A stretch of 64,000 bases of DNA from RUG14223 sp051881075 (GCA_051881075.1 JBJEPE010000081.1:1-64000), one strand, 5' to 3'; counted from the first letter of the stretch, positions 44,601 to 52,523 are shown. The notes: generated by a model from the letters alone, not told the origin. Made by a program: numbers and translations.

Positions 44601-45211
44601 ATGATATCGGCTTTGGTGGCTTAGACCACGTTATCGCATCCGGTGAGAATGTAAACATCCTCGTATTTGATACTGAGGTTTACTCAAATACAGGCGGACA
44701 GGCATCTAAGGCTACACCTGTAGGTTCTGTTGCACAGTTTGCCGCAACAGGTAAGGCTACTAAGAAGAAGGATCTGGCAGCTATTGCAATGAGCTACGGT
44801 TATGTATATGTTGCACAGGTTGCTATGGGTTCTGACTATAATCAGTGCGTTAAGGCTTTTGCTGAGGCTGAAAGCTATAACGGCCCGTCAATCATCATTG
44901 CATATGCTCCATGTATCAACCACGGTATCAAGGGCGGCATGGGCATTGCACAGCTTGAGGAGAAGAAGGCTGTTGAGGCAGGTTACTGGCATACATTCCG
45001 TTATGACCCAAGACTTGCAGACGAGGGCAAGAATCCGTTTACTCTTGACAGTAAGGCTCCTACAGGCAATTACCGTGATTTCATCATGGGTGAAGTTCGT
45101 TACAATTCTTTGACAAGAGCATTCCCGGATAGAGCTGAGGAACTCTTTGCTAAGGCTGAAAAGTACGCTGAAGAAAAGTACAATCACCTTGATGAACTCT
45201 CAAAGGCTTAA
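41657..45211 (+). CDS. nifJ: Pyruvate:ferredoxin (flavodoxin) oxidoreductase
   Basis: Single-chain PFOR, the central fermentative enzyme making acetyl-CoA, CO2 and reduced ferredoxin from pyruvate. The 1184 residues contain domain I with AAIYPITPSSVMADETD, domain II/III, a two-cluster ferredoxin domain (CIQCNFCSMVCP from Cys696 and CTGCGACVQVCPG), the proximal cluster CAGCGETPYAKL and the TPP/Mg site GGDGWAYDIGFGGLDH with YSNTGGQ. SD AAGGAGGAAA precedes the ATG. It is monocistronic; codon use looks biased to highly expressed codons, as expected for a major metabolic enzyme. Confidence 0.98.
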   Translation: MARKMKTMDGNNAAAHVSYAFTDVAAIYPITPSSVMADETDKYAAAGRKNLFGREVQVTEMQSEAGAAGAVHGSLSAGALTTTYTASQGLLLMIPNMYKMAGELLPSVIHVSARALTSHALSIFGDHSDIYACRQTGYAMLCSNNPQEIMDLAAVAHLAAIKGRVPFLHFFDGFRTSHEIQKIETWDYEDLAELLDWDAVEAFRRRSLNPEHPVIRGTAQNDDIFFQAREACNKYYDAVPEVVVDYMNRINDKIGTNYKPFNYYGAPDAERVIVAMGSVCDCAEEVVDYLNAAGDKVGLIKVRLYRPFVADYLLSELPKTVKKISVLDRTKEPGSIGEPLYLDVLAALSGTEFGCVPVYTGRYGLGSKDTTPGDIVAVYRNMESDTPKKRFTIGIVDDVTNLSLPVVENPDTTPAGTHSCKFWGLGADGTVGANKNSIKIIGDHTDMYAQGYFAYDSKKSGGLTVSHLRFGNKPIKSTYYISKADFVACHNPSYVDKYDIVDDLKEGGSFLLNCGWDLDELNKRLPGKMKRIIAEKNIKFYTIDGIKIGKEIGLGGRINTILQSAFFKIANIIPAEEAKEYMKAAALKSYGKKGEKVVAMNYAAIDRGMEDVQEVAVPAEWKNAVDDDAKALVTGDRADVVDYVNNILNPVNAYKGNKLPVSTFLSHVDGTAPQGSAAYEKRGIAVDVPEWNPDNCIQCNFCSMVCPHAVIRPVAMTADELAAAPEGTKSKKMTGLADLNFAMTVSTLDCTGCGACVQVCPGMKGNKALEMKPIDSQRAGQKVFDYGRTVADKPEVAAKFKETTVKGSQFKQPLLEFSGACAGCGETPYAKLTTQLFGDRMFIANATGCSSIWGGSAPATPYTVNKKGFGPAWHNSLFEDNAEFGYGMALAQKAIRGRLISYVEEIASKTDDAEMKAVCEEYIATKDSSSANRAAADALIAKLESVKDCSCEVGELARKTLVDRDSLAKKSMWIFGGDGWAYDIGFGGLDHVIASGENVNILVFDTEVYSNTGGQASKATPVGSVAQFAATGKATKKKDLAAIAMSYGYVYVAQVAMGSDYNQCVKAFAEAESYNGPSIIIAYAPCINHGIKGGMGIAQLEEKKAVEAGYWHTFRYDPRLADEGKNPFTLDSKAPTGNYRDFIMGEVRYNSLTRAFPDRAEELFAKAEKYAEEKYNHLDELSKA

Positions 45212-45224
45212 TTTACCCACCTTT

Positions 45225-45344
45225 CCCGCCTTTTGAAAAAGGCTCGACGAAAACCCCGCCTTTTGGAAAAGGCTTAGCGAAAACCCCGCCTTTTGAAAAA
45301 GGCTTAGCGAAAACCCCGCCTTTTGAAAAAGGCTTGGCGAAAAC
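45225..45344. repeat. Four tandem copies of a 30-bp hairpin unit
   Basis: Four contiguous 30-bp units (45225-45254, 45255-45284, 45285-45314, 45315-45344), differing at only a few positions. Each has GCCTTTT-GAA-AAGGC-like symmetry followed by (T/C)xGCGAAAAC, so each unit can form its own hairpin. They begin 13 bp after the nifJ stop. No spacers separate them, so this is not a CRISPR array. Confidence 0.9.
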
Positions 45345-45485
45345 TTCACTTCGCACACAGGCTTATTTATTACGTTGCTTTTATTTCCTGCGTCAGGGTT
45401 TTATCTGATTCTTAAAACGCATAGATAAAGTAAGTGTTAATATTTAGTTTGTGTCAATAGTGAGGGAAATCTGATAATAAATAAT

Positions 45486-45518
45486 AACAAGCGATAGCAC
45501 TTTCTGCTATCGCTTGTT
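45486..45518. terminator. Perfect hairpin downstream of nifJ
   Basis: AACAAGCGATAGCA (45486-45499) pairs with TGCTATCGCTTGTT (45505-45518), 14 bp perfect. No U-tract on the plus strand; on the minus strand it is followed by ATTATTTATTA, so it could terminate minus-strand read-through. Confidence 0.5.
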
Positions 45519-45605
45519 GTGCTTAATGCGTAAATTTAGTCTTATGTAATAGAATAAGTGATGTTTTAGTTTGAAATATTGCATTTTAATTTTCAGATAA
45601 ATAAT

Positions 45606-45645
45606 AGGGCATTTCGGTTTTTTCCGAATATGCCCTGATTTTTTA
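45606..45645. terminator. Terminator between nifJ and the GNAT operon
   Basis: AGGGCAT-TTCGG and CCGAA-TATGCCCT (45606-45636) form a stem of about 12 bp with a bulge, followed on the plus strand by GATTTTTTAT. Nothing else is recognised in 45345-45707 apart from the preceding hairpin. Confidence 0.75.
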
Positions 45646-45707
45646 TAATTTTTTAGCTCTGTTTGTTATGCACCAACGTTATAGAGTTGTTTTATGTTAT
45701 CTTTAGT

Positions 45708-46124
45708 TTATATCCTCTTAGTCATGTCAATATGTGGACAATGTTCATCGTAATATTCTTCACCTTTCTGTGAATAGCCCAAAGACTTGTAGAATTTTTT
45801 AGCGGAAACCTGTGCAGATACGGTAATCTCCTTTGCACCCAGCCTTTGTGCCTCATGCTCTGATGTGAGCATAACTATCTTACCGAAGCCCTTGCCACGG
45901 TATTCCTTTACAACGGCAACCCTGCCTATATGCCACGACTTTGCGTTTTCGCCCTGATATATCCTGCTGACCGCTATCGGCTTACCTTCGTCAAATAATA
46001 CTAGATGGGTAGCCGTTTCGTCGATTTCGTCAAATTCGTTTTTAAAGCCTTGTTCATTGATAAAAACATTCGTGCGTATTTTCTTGGCTTCATTGGGTAA
46101 TTCATCATATACCTTCAGTTCCAT
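45708..46124 (-). CDS. GNAT-family N-acetyltransferase
   Basis: Acetyl-CoA-dependent acyltransferase of the GNAT (YjaB/ElaA-like) type. The 138 residues show the beta4 strand and P-loop GRVAVVKEYRGKGFGK (about 72-87, the R/Q-x-x-G-x-G/A motif) and a C-terminal FYKSLGYSQKGEEYYDE (about 110-127). The opening VYDELPNEAKKIRTNVFINEQGF is the usual ElaA-like start. Substrate unknown. It is the third gene of a trmK-nif3-GNAT operon, 22 bp after nif3. Confidence 0.85.
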   Translation of the reverse strand: MELKVYDELPNEAKKIRTNVFINEQGFKNEFDEIDETATHLVLFDEGKPIAVSRIYQGENAKSWHIGRVAVVKEYRGKGFGKIVMLTSEHEAQRLGAKEITVSAQVSAKKFYKSLGYSQKGEEYYDEHCPHIDMTKRI

Positions 46125-46146
46125 AAAAGATACCTCCGTTTTACAT

Positions 46147-46896
46147 TTAAATGTAATCTATATTGTCGGTAAAAGACTTACTTTTAATAAATTCTACATT
46201 TGGGAATTTTTCATGCAATTTGCATATAAGCGGGAAGATGACTACATCCTCGGTCTTATAATGTCCTGCATCAACTATAACTATATTGTTCTTTGCGCTG
46301 TCTATTATCTCATGATGTTTTATCTCTCCCGTTACCAGCGCATCGGCCCCAAGCCTTACGGCATCATAAATACAGCTTCCGCCGGCGCCTGAGGCTACTG
46401 CAACAGTCTGAATACTCTTATCTGTATCAGTATATCTTACGCCTCTACAGTTTAGACCTTTTTTAACGCATAAGGCAAGCTCTTTAGCGGATATTGGTTT
46501 GCTAAGCCTTCCGATAAACAGACACTCGGTATCGGTATCGGTAATATCGGTAAGTCCTATAGCCTCAGCAAGGCACGTATTTACACCGCCCATTGCTTTA
46601 TCAAGGTTAGTGTGCGCCGCTATACATCCTATACCGCTGCTTATAAGCTTATATAGTGTACTTTTACTGCTTATGTGCTTAACAGGGTGAAAGATAATAG
46701 GGTGATGACTAATTATAAGGTCGGCACCTATTTGTTTGGCCTCTTCAACTACGCTGTCTGTAATATCAAGCGTAACCATTACTTTTGTAAACTCATCATT
46801 ATAATCACCGACAAGCAGTCCGCAGTTATCAAAGTCCATTGCGGTATCAAACGGTGCTAAAGTGTTTATATAATCGTATATTTCTTTGATTTTCAT
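46147..46896 (-). CDS. Nif3-like dinuclear metal-centre protein
   Basis: NIF3/YqfO/YbgI family protein, forming hexameric toroids with a dimetal site; some members act as GTP cyclohydrolase I type 2, but the role is unsettled. The 249 residues contain the metal-ligand motifs ISHHPIIFHP (about 62-71) and HTNLDKAMGGVN (about 95-106), plus GEIKHHE and DAGHY near the C-terminus. No CutA-like insert, so it is the short bacterial form. It follows trmK by 12 bp, a Firmicutes pairing. Confidence 0.92.
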   Translation of the reverse strand: MKIKEIYDYINTLAPFDTAMDFDNCGLLVGDYNDEFTKVMVTLDITDSVVEEAKQIGADLIISHHPIIFHPVKHISSKSTLYKLISSGIGCIAAHTNLDKAMGGVNTCLAEAIGLTDITDTDTECLFIGRLSKPISAKELALCVKKGLNCRGVRYTDTDKSIQTVAVASGAGGSCIYDAVRLGADALVTGEIKHHEIIDSAKNNIVIVDAGHYKTEDVVIFPLICKLHEKFPNVEFIKSKSFTDNIDYI

Positions 46897-46908
46897 AGTT
46901 TACCTCCG

Positions 46909-47613
46909 TTACTTTTGAGCTATCTGTGGCAACTGCCTGATTTCTGATATTATACTTCTCAGCTTTTCGGCTTCTTCATCATGCCCCGATACGGTAAGCC
47001 CGTTTGCCTTAAGCTCCAGCATTTTTATTTTACCCAGTATATATTCATGTGCGGCATCTGAATTATCCTCGTTAAGCTTACCTATGTATATGGATACATT
47101 ATCAAATACCTCCGAATTTCCGGAATATGCACAGCACATAACGGAATATACTTTATTATCAGCAATAACGGCCTTTTCTTTTATTATTTCAAATCCGTTT
47201 TTGTATAGATATTCACGCAAATGTTCACTCTTTGTCATGGGCTGCAGTATCAGGTGCTTTTCGTTCTCTTTTATCCACGGTGCGGCATCTATTATTTTAG
47301 CTATAAGCTCTCCGCCCATGCCGGCAATAATAATATCGTCGACCTCATCGGAATTGATTGCCGTAAGCCCGTCTGAAAGCCTTGTTTCTATCATGTTTTC
47401 GACGTGATATTTTGCAATGTTCTCTTTACCGCTATGCAGTGGCTCAGGGCGCAGGTCTGCCGCAATCGCATGAGATATTCTGCCTGTGCGTGCAAGCCAG
47501 ATGGGTAAATATGCGTGGTCGGTGCCGATGTCGGCTATTCTTGCGTTATTGCGTACAAGCTCAGCACATAGCGCAAGCCTGTTATCAAGCTTAAAAAGCG
47601 GTCGCTGTGTCAT
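46909..47613 (-). CDS. trmK: tRNA (adenine(22)-N1)-methyltransferase TrmK
   Basis: SAM-dependent enzyme that makes m1A22 in tRNA. The 234 residues open with RLALCAELVRNNARIADIGTDH; the SAM-binding loop is DIGTDHAYLP (28-37), followed by AADLRPEP and a later GMGGELIAKII (motif IV region). The C-terminal third is a coiled coil (about 185-225), as in the family. First gene of the trmK-nif3-GNAT operon. Confidence 0.93.
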   Translation of the reverse strand: MTQRPLFKLDNRLALCAELVRNNARIADIGTDHAYLPIWLARTGRISHAIAADLRPEPLHSGKENIAKYHVENMIETRLSDGLTAINSDEVDDIIIAGMGGELIAKIIDAAPWIKENEKHLILQPMTKSEHLREYLYKNGFEIIKEKAVIADNKVYSVMCCAYSGNSEVFDNVSIYIGKLNEDNSDAAHEYILGKIKMLELKANGLTVSGHDEEAEKLRSIISEIRQLPQIAQK

Positions 47614-47640
47614 TTGCGTCCTCCTGTGTGTTTATTGATT

Positions 47641-47678
47641 AAAAAACATTACGGAATGTCGCACATGACATTCCGTAA
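47641..47678 (-). terminator. Terminator of phoH-ybeY
   Basis: On the minus strand TTACGGAATGTC and GACATTCCGTAA (47649-47678) form a perfect 12-bp stem with a 6-nt loop, followed by TGTTTTTT. It lies just after the ybeY stop. Confidence 0.9.
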
Positions 47679-47691
47679 GTATTATGTACTT

Positions 47692-48204
47692 TCAGTTAGT
47701 GTCCTCATCAATAACGTAGCTTGAGGAGCTTGGCAAACCTAACTGTTCCATTACAAGCTCTTCTTTTTCTCTCATACGTACTCTGTCAAGTCCGCCTGTT
47801 TCGTGGTCATATCCAAGCAAATGCAATACAGAGTGTGCGGTAAGGTAGCCTACTTCTCTTTGCAGGCTATGTCCGTAAAGGTCAGCCTGCTCGTATGCCT
47901 TTTCTATAGATATTACAACGTCACCTAAAATCTGTGCATTTGTGGTTGGGTCACGGTCATAAACGCCGTTTTCTCCCATAGGGAAGCTTAAAACATCCGT
48001 AACGGCATCCTTGTTTCTGTATTGTGCGTTAAGACTGCGTATTTCAGCATTACTTACAAATGTAACGCTTATTTCGGCAGAGCCTTTAAATTCTTCCATT
48101 TTAAGTACTGCATTGCAGCAACGGCGTACAAGCATACGTAATCCCGTAGGAATTTTAACTTCTTTTTGCTTATTGGTGATAATTACTCTGATTCTATCAG
48201 TCAT
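47692..48204 (-). CDS. ybeY: Endoribonuclease YbeY, rRNA maturation factor
   Basis: Zinc-dependent single-strand endoribonuclease involved in 16S 3'-end maturation and ribosome quality control. The H3xH5xH motif is explicit: HSVLHLLGYDH (His124, His128, His134). DVLSFPMG (about 71-78) and LGDVVIS are conserved. At 170 residues it is standard. It overlaps the end of phoH by 4 bp, so the two are translationally coupled. Confidence 0.95.
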   Translation of the reverse strand: MTDRIRVIITNKQKEVKIPTGLRMLVRRCCNAVLKMEEFKGSAEISVTFVSNAEIRSLNAQYRNKDAVTDVLSFPMGENGVYDRDPTTNAQILGDVVISIEKAYEQADLYGHSLQREVGYLTAHSVLHLLGYDHETGGLDRVRMREKEELVMEQLGLPSSSSYVIDEDTN

Positions 48205-49163
48205 CTGTTATTCTTAACCTCCTCGATTTTCTCATAAGCCTTGATAATATCCTGTACCAGCTTGTGCCTTACAACATCCTTTTCGCTGAACATTACCTGT
48301 GCTATGTCATTGACATTCTTTAAAATTTTTATAACGTCCTTCAGTCCGGATCTGCTGCCGTTAGGCAGGTCTATCTGCGTGATATCGCCGGTTATTACCA
48401 TCTTTGAGTTAAATCCCAATCTGGTTAAAAACATCTTCATCTGTTCTCTTGTGGTATTTTGTGCCTCGTCAAGTATGATAAAGCTGTCATCAAGGGTTCT
48501 GCCTCTCATATAGGCGAGCGGAGCTACCTCAATGTTACCGCGTTCAACGTACCGCTGATAATTTTCGGCACCAAGCATATCAAAGAGTGCGTCATACAAT
48601 GGGCGAAGATACGGGTCTACTTTGCTTTGAAGATCTCCCGGTAAAAAACCCAACTTTTCTCCTGCCTCTACGGCGGGTCGTGTCAGGATTATCCTGTTTA
48701 TCTCATGCGCTCTGAATGCCGTAACGGCCATAGCCACGGCAAGGTATGTTTTACCTGTACCGGCAGGCCCTACGCCGATTGTGATGGTATTATTTTTAAT
48801 GGCTGAGCAGTAGTGCTTTTGCCCCAGTGTTTTGGGCTTCACCGGTTTTCCCTTTGCGGTTACGCAAATACAGTCGCCTGCAAGCTGTTCTATCTTCTGC
48901 TCACTGCCCTCGTTCACAAGCGAAATGCAATATCTGACGTTTTGTTCACTCAAATTTTCTCCATGATTGATAAGTGACAGAAGGCTTTGAATAGCTCTTA
49001 CCGCACTTGATACGTTTTCGGGTTCACCTGTTACCTTAAGCTCACTGCCTCTACCTATAACGCCTACGGAGTATTCCTTTTCAATAAGCTTTATATTTGA
49101 ATCGAAGCTGCCAAATAAAGTAACGGCGTGTTCCATACGTTCTACATTTATCACTTGTTCCAT
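48201..49163 (-). CDS. phoH: PhoH-family ATPase
   Basis: PhoH-like P-loop ATPase, often paired with ybeY and implicated in RNA metabolism. A KH-like N-terminal part (about 1-100) precedes Walker A GPAGTGKT (132-139), then ILTRPAVEAGEKLGFLPGDL, YMRGRTLDDSFIILDEAQN (Walker B) and a final TGDITQIDLP. The 320 residues are typical. A possible promoter is GTGACT-N17-TACAAT at 49256-49284. Confidence 0.93.
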   Translation of the reverse strand: MEQVINVERMEHAVTLFGSFDSNIKLIEKEYSVGVIGRGSELKVTGEPENVSSAVRAIQSLLSLINHGENLSEQNVRYCISLVNEGSEQKIEQLAGDCICVTAKGKPVKPKTLGQKHYCSAIKNNTITIGVGPAGTGKTYLAVAMAVTAFRAHEINRIILTRPAVEAGEKLGFLPGDLQSKVDPYLRPLYDALFDMLGAENYQRYVERGNIEVAPLAYMRGRTLDDSFIILDEAQNTTREQMKMFLTRLGFNSKMVITGDITQIDLPNGSRSGLKDVIKILKNVNDIAQVMFSEKDVVRHKLVQDIIKAYEKIEEVKNNR

Positions 49164-49255
49164 TCAATCACCATCCTTTGATAAAAAATTGCGTTAAAAA
49201 ATTTAGTAGAAAATCAACAAAATAATAATATCTGATAAATTGATTTCTACATAAT

Positions 49256-49284
49256 ATTGTAACACATTATTTGCAATAAGTCAC
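49256..49284 (-). promoter_or_regulatory. Possible promoter of phoH-ybeY
   Basis: On the minus strand GTGACT (49279-49284), 17-bp spacer, TACAAT (49256-49261). The rest of the 49164-49542 divergent interval is AT-rich; it also carries the ylxM promoter. Confidence 0.5.
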
Positions 49285-49450
49285 GTAAAATAAACAAATT
49301 TTTTTCTAACTTAAAGATTTTGTTAATTGTGACGATAATTTGCGGTAAAAATTGACATCTTTTTCACATATGTTAAATCATTAAATTTAAATCTATAGAG
49401 ATACAGTTTAATTTTAATGCGTGTTTATTAAAAAATACTCAAATTAAGTA

Positions 49451-49479
49451 TTGACAAAATATGAGTTTTATTGTATAAT
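49451..49479 (+). promoter_or_regulatory. Consensus promoter of the ylxM-ffh operon
   Basis: TTGACA (49451-49456), exactly 17 bp, TATAAT (49474-49479): perfect SigA consensus. Transcription should start near 49486. Confidence 0.92.
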
Positions 49480-49542
49480 CTCAAAGTGTAAAGCGGTTTG
49501 CTTTACAGAATTACACAAAAAGTCGTAAAGGCAGTGAAATTT

Positions 49543-49905
49543 ATGGAAAAAAATCTTGAAATTTCCCTTCTTTTGGACTTCTACGGTGAGATGCTCACTG
49601 AGAAACAGAGAGAGGCAATCGAAAATTATTATAATAATGATTTATCTTTAGGCGAGATTGCCAATAATCTTGGTATAACCAGACAGGGTGTACGTGATGC
49701 TATTAAAAAGTCTGAGGGTATCCTCTATCACTTGGAGGAAAAACTCGGTTTGGCTAAGAAATTTGCAGAAATGCAAAAGGGCGTTGAGCGTATAGTCGAA
49801 TGTGCAGAAAAGATAGACTTTTATAACAGGCGCTTATTCCGTTCTAACGAAGTTCAGGAATGTGTACAGACTATTACCGAGATAGCGCAGAAGCTCTGTG
49901 ATTGA
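49543..49905 (+). CDS. ylxM: YlxM-family HTH protein, SRP-associated
   Basis: UPF0122/YlxM family, a sigma-region-4-like helix-turn-helix protein encoded next to ffh in Firmicutes; in streptococci it modulates SRP GTPase activity. The 120 residues show LLDFYGEMLTEKQREAI (about 8-24) and the HTH with YNNDLSLGEIANNLGITRQG. The preferred ATG at 49543 has AAAGG about 11 nt upstream; an upstream open stretch lacks an SD. The C-terminal half is helical and charged. It precedes ffh by 23 bp. Confidence 0.9.
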   Translation: MEKNLEISLLLDFYGEMLTEKQREAIENYYNNDLSLGEIANNLGITRQGVRDAIKKSEGILYHLEEKLGLAKKFAEMQKGVERIVECAEKIDFYNRRLFRSNEVQECVQTITEIAQKLCD

Positions 49906-49928
49906 TTTTAATTGAGAGGTGATCGTCC

Positions 49929-51257
49929 GTGGCTTTTGAAGGACTATCGGATAAACTGAGCGCTGCCTTTAAAAGATTGCGTTCAAAGGGTAAATTAACA
50001 GAATCCGATGTAAAGGAGGCAATGCGTGAGGTTCGCCTTGCATTGCTTGAAGCAGACGTAAACTATAAAGTCGCTAAGGATTTTACAAGTAAGGTTACCG
50101 AGCGTGCCGTCGGCGCAGATGTAATGGAAAGTCTTACTCCGGCACAAATGGTAATAAAAATAGTAAACGAGGAGCTTACAGAGCTTATGGGCGGACAGAG
50201 CGCGAAGCTCTCAATGCCGTCTAAACCGCCTATGGTAATCATGTTGTGCGGTTTACAGGGTTCAGGTAAAACCACCCACGCCGGTAAGCTTTCATTAATG
50301 CTTAAAAAGCAGGGCCACAGACCGCTTATTGCCGCCTGTGATATTTACCGTCCTGCCGCTATAGAACAGCTTAAGGTAGTAGGTGCCAAGGCCGGCGTAC
50401 CTGTGTTTGAAATGGGCAAAGAAAACCCCGTCAAAATAGCCAGAGAGGCCGTTAAGCACGCAAGAGATTACGGTAATGATATACTTATTCTCGATACCGC
50501 AGGTAGACTTCATATTGATGAAGTGCTAATGGAGGAGCTTCGCAAAGTAAAGGCAGAGGTCAATCCTTCAGAGATTTTGCTTGTTGTTGACTCAATGACA
50601 GGTCAGGATGCGGTAAACGTTGCCAAATCATTCAATGATCTTCTTGATATAACCGGTGTTATACTCACTAAGCTTGACGGTGATACAAGAGGCGGTGCGG
50701 CGTTATCGGTAAGGGCGGTAACGGGCAGGCCTATAAAGTACGCCGGTATAGGTGAAAAGCTTGAGGATATCGAGGTATTCCACCCTGACAGAATGGCGTC
50801 AAGAATACTCGGTATGGGCGATGTACTTACTCTTATTGAAGAAGCCGAGAGTAAGCTCGACCAGAAGAAAGCCGAGCAAATGGCAGAAAATCTTAAGAAG
50901 AATAAATTTGATATGAATGACCTTCTCATGCAATTTGAGCAGATAAAGAATATGGGTTCTATCAAGAGCTTACTTTCCAAGCTACCCGGCGTTGATAAAA
51001 AAATACAGGATGTTGATATTGACGAGCGTCAATTTGACAGAATTTCCGCAATAATATTATCAATGACACCGCAAGAGAGGGAGAAACCCTCTATTATAAA
51101 TCCGTCACGTAAGCGCAGAATAGCCGCCGGATGCGGACAGCAGGTAGAGGATGTAAACAGACTTTTAAAGCAGTTTGAGCAGATGCAGAAGATGATGAAG
51201 CAATTTGGCGGAAAGGGCAAGAAAAAGTTGCGCTTGCCGGGCTTAGGTGGCTTTTGA
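49929..51257 (+). CDS. ffh: Signal recognition particle protein Ffh
   Basis: GTPase of the signal recognition particle, which with 4.5S/6S SRP RNA targets membrane and secreted proteins to FtsY. The N domain occupies about 1-90; the G domain has GLQGSGKTT (108-116), DTAGR (189-193) and TKLDGDTRGG (from Thr247). The M domain (about 300-442) contains the methionine-rich FEQMQKMMKQFGGKGKKK C-terminus and the SRP-RNA-binding signature PSRKRRIAAGCG. GTG start with a GAGAGGTGA SD. Same operon as rpsP. Confidence 0.97.
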   Translation: MAFEGLSDKLSAAFKRLRSKGKLTESDVKEAMREVRLALLEADVNYKVAKDFTSKVTERAVGADVMESLTPAQMVIKIVNEELTELMGGQSAKLSMPSKPPMVIMLCGLQGSGKTTHAGKLSLMLKKQGHRPLIAACDIYRPAAIEQLKVVGAKAGVPVFEMGKENPVKIAREAVKHARDYGNDILILDTAGRLHIDEVLMEELRKVKAEVNPSEILLVVDSMTGQDAVNVAKSFNDLLDITGVILTKLDGDTRGGAALSVRAVTGRPIKYAGIGEKLEDIEVFHPDRMASRILGMGDVLTLIEEAESKLDQKKAEQMAENLKKNKFDMNDLLMQFEQIKNMGSIKSLLSKLPGVDKKIQDVDIDERQFDRISAIILSMTPQEREKPSIINPSRKRRIAAGCGQQVEDVNRLLKQFEQMQKMMKQFGGKGKKKLRLPGLGGF

Positions 51258-51330
51258 TAAATAGCATTTATCCGACCTATATAACGGGTCGTAATATAAA
51301 TGGATTATTTTACAGGAGGTGGATACAGAC

Positions 51331-51573
51331 ATGGCAGTAAAGATCAGACTTCGCAGAATGGGTGCTAAGAAATCGCCTTTTTATCGTATAGTTGTAGCTG
51401 ATTCAAGATATCCGAGAGACGGTCGTTTCATTGAGGAAATCGGTTACTATAACCCTCTTCAGAATCCGTCACTTGTTAAGGTTGACTCTGAAAAGGCAAA
51501 GAAGTGGATCGCTAACGGCGCACAACCTACAGATACAGTAAAGGCTCTCTTCAAGAAGCATGATATACTTTGA
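51331..51573 (+). CDS. rpsP: 30S ribosomal protein S16
   Basis: The 80-residue S16 protein begins MAVKIRLRRMGAKKSPFYR, the family signature. The start at 51331 carries SD AGGAGG about 9 nt upstream. The frame extends to a GTG at 51319, but that lies inside the SD and is rejected. It sits 73 bp after ffh, with a weak hairpin between. Confidence 0.97.
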   Translation: MAVKIRLRRMGAKKSPFYRIVVADSRYPRDGRFIEEIGYYNPLQNPSLVKVDSEKAKKWIANGAQPTDTVKALFKKHDIL

Positions 51574-51590
51574 TAATAGGAGTGTTACGT

Positions 51591-51824
51591 TTGGAAGAAT
51601 TACTTATAGCTATTGCACAGGGACTTGTAGAAAGTCCTGAGGAAGTAAAGGTCGATACAGACGAGCCTACTGAGGACGGTACTGTAGTATATCATCTTCA
51701 CGTTGCTGAAAATGATATGGGCAGAATTATCGGTAAGCAGGGACGTATAGCTAAGGCTATCCGTACTATTGCCAGGGCCTCAGCAGTCAGAAGCGAAGCC
51801 AAAATTATGGTTGAGATCGACTGA
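51591..51824 (+). CDS. khpA: KH-domain RNA-binding protein KhpA (YlqC)
   Basis: Small single-KH protein that pairs with KhpB/EloR in Firmicutes to control cell elongation and RNA. The 77 residues contain the GxxG loop IIGKQGR. The start is TTG at 51591 with AGGAG 8 nt upstream; a longer frame from 51570 lacks its own SD and would overlap rpsP. This is the ylqC position between rpsP and rimM; ylqD is absent. Confidence 0.92.
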   Translation: MEELLIAIAQGLVESPEEVKVDTDEPTEDGTVVYHLHVAENDMGRIIGKQGRIAKAIRTIARASAVRSEAKIMVEID

Positions 51825-51839
51825 TAATATCCTCTGTTG

Positions 51840-51983
51840 CACCGGAGTGTGTCTTAAAGCTCAAATGTGATTTGAGTTTTGAAACACGCTCGGTGGCAGC
51901 AAAAGCGGACGTGAAAGTACCTCCGCTTAAAACAACAAATTTTCGGGGCAGGGACGACTTATTTGGAGTTCTTGCCTCGTTTT
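51840..51983 (+). promoter_or_regulatory. Structured intercistronic RNA with terminator-like last hairpin before rimM
   Basis: Three hairpins fill the gap between khpA and rimM. The first is CACCG/CGGTG (51840-51844, 51891-51895) with inner CTCAAAT/ATTTGAG (51860-51866, 51870-51876). The second is AGCGGA/TCCGCT (51904-51909, 51922-51927). The third is a 12-bp stem with wobbles (51944-51955, 51968-51979) followed by TTTTATAT. The third looks like an intrinsic terminator, suggesting attenuation of rimM-trmD. Not matched to a known RNA family. Confidence 0.55.
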
Positions 51984-52007
51984 ATATAAAGCTTTGGAGC
52001 GATGAAA

Positions 52008-52523
52008 ATGAAAAAGGAATTTATTGAGGCAGGCAAGATAGTGGGAACACACGGCTTAAAGGGAGAAATGCGTGTTGAGGCTTGGTGTGACAGTCCAAGC
52101 TTTTTATGCAAGTTTAAAACTTTGTACCTTGGTGCAGGTAAACAACCTGTAAGTATAATTTCTGCAAGACCTCATAAGAATATAGTAATTATGCTTATAA
52201 AGGACATAAATACCGTTGAAAAGGCAGATACTATGCGTGGCAAGTTACTGTATATCAACAGAAAAGATATAAAACTTGATGAAAATGTTTATCTAATTCA
52301 GGATATAATAGATCTTGAGGTAAGGGATGTTGATACAGGTACGGTTTACGGCAGGGTTACTGATGTTCTTAAAACGGGTGCTAACGATGTATACGAGATG
52401 AAAAACAACGAAGGTAGTACGTTCCTTATCCCTGTTATTGACGATATAGTTAAGGAAATAAGCGTAGACGGCGGATATATACTTATATCCCCGATGAAAG
52501 GACTTTTTGACGATGAGAATTGA
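52008..52523 (+). CDS. rimM: 16S rRNA processing protein RimM
   Basis: 30S maturation factor that binds S19 and the 16S 3' head. The N-terminal RimM domain has GKIVGTHGLKGEMRVE near its start; the C-terminal PRC-barrel (about 92-171) has DVYEMKNNEG and LIPVIDDIVKEI. The second ATG (52008) is used: GGAG lies 2 nt before the first ATG and 8 nt before this one. 171 residues, typical. The stop overlaps trmD by 11 bp. Confidence 0.93.
   Translation: MKKEFIEAGKIVGTHGLKGEMRVEAWCDSPSFLCKFKTLYLGAGKQPVSIISARPHKNIVIMLIKDINTVEKADTMRGKLLYINRKDIKLDENVYLIQDIIDLEVRDVDTGTVYGRVTDVLKTGANDVYEMKNNEGSTFLIPVIDDIVKEISVDGGYILISPMKGLFDDEN

Noticed and set aside
45225..45344. CRISPR array
   Set aside because: The four 30-bp units are directly adjacent with no spacers, and there are no cas genes.
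51570..51824. Longer khpA start at 51570
   Set aside because: It would overlap rpsP and include the SD; TTG at 51591 with AGGAG 8 nt upstream is preferred.
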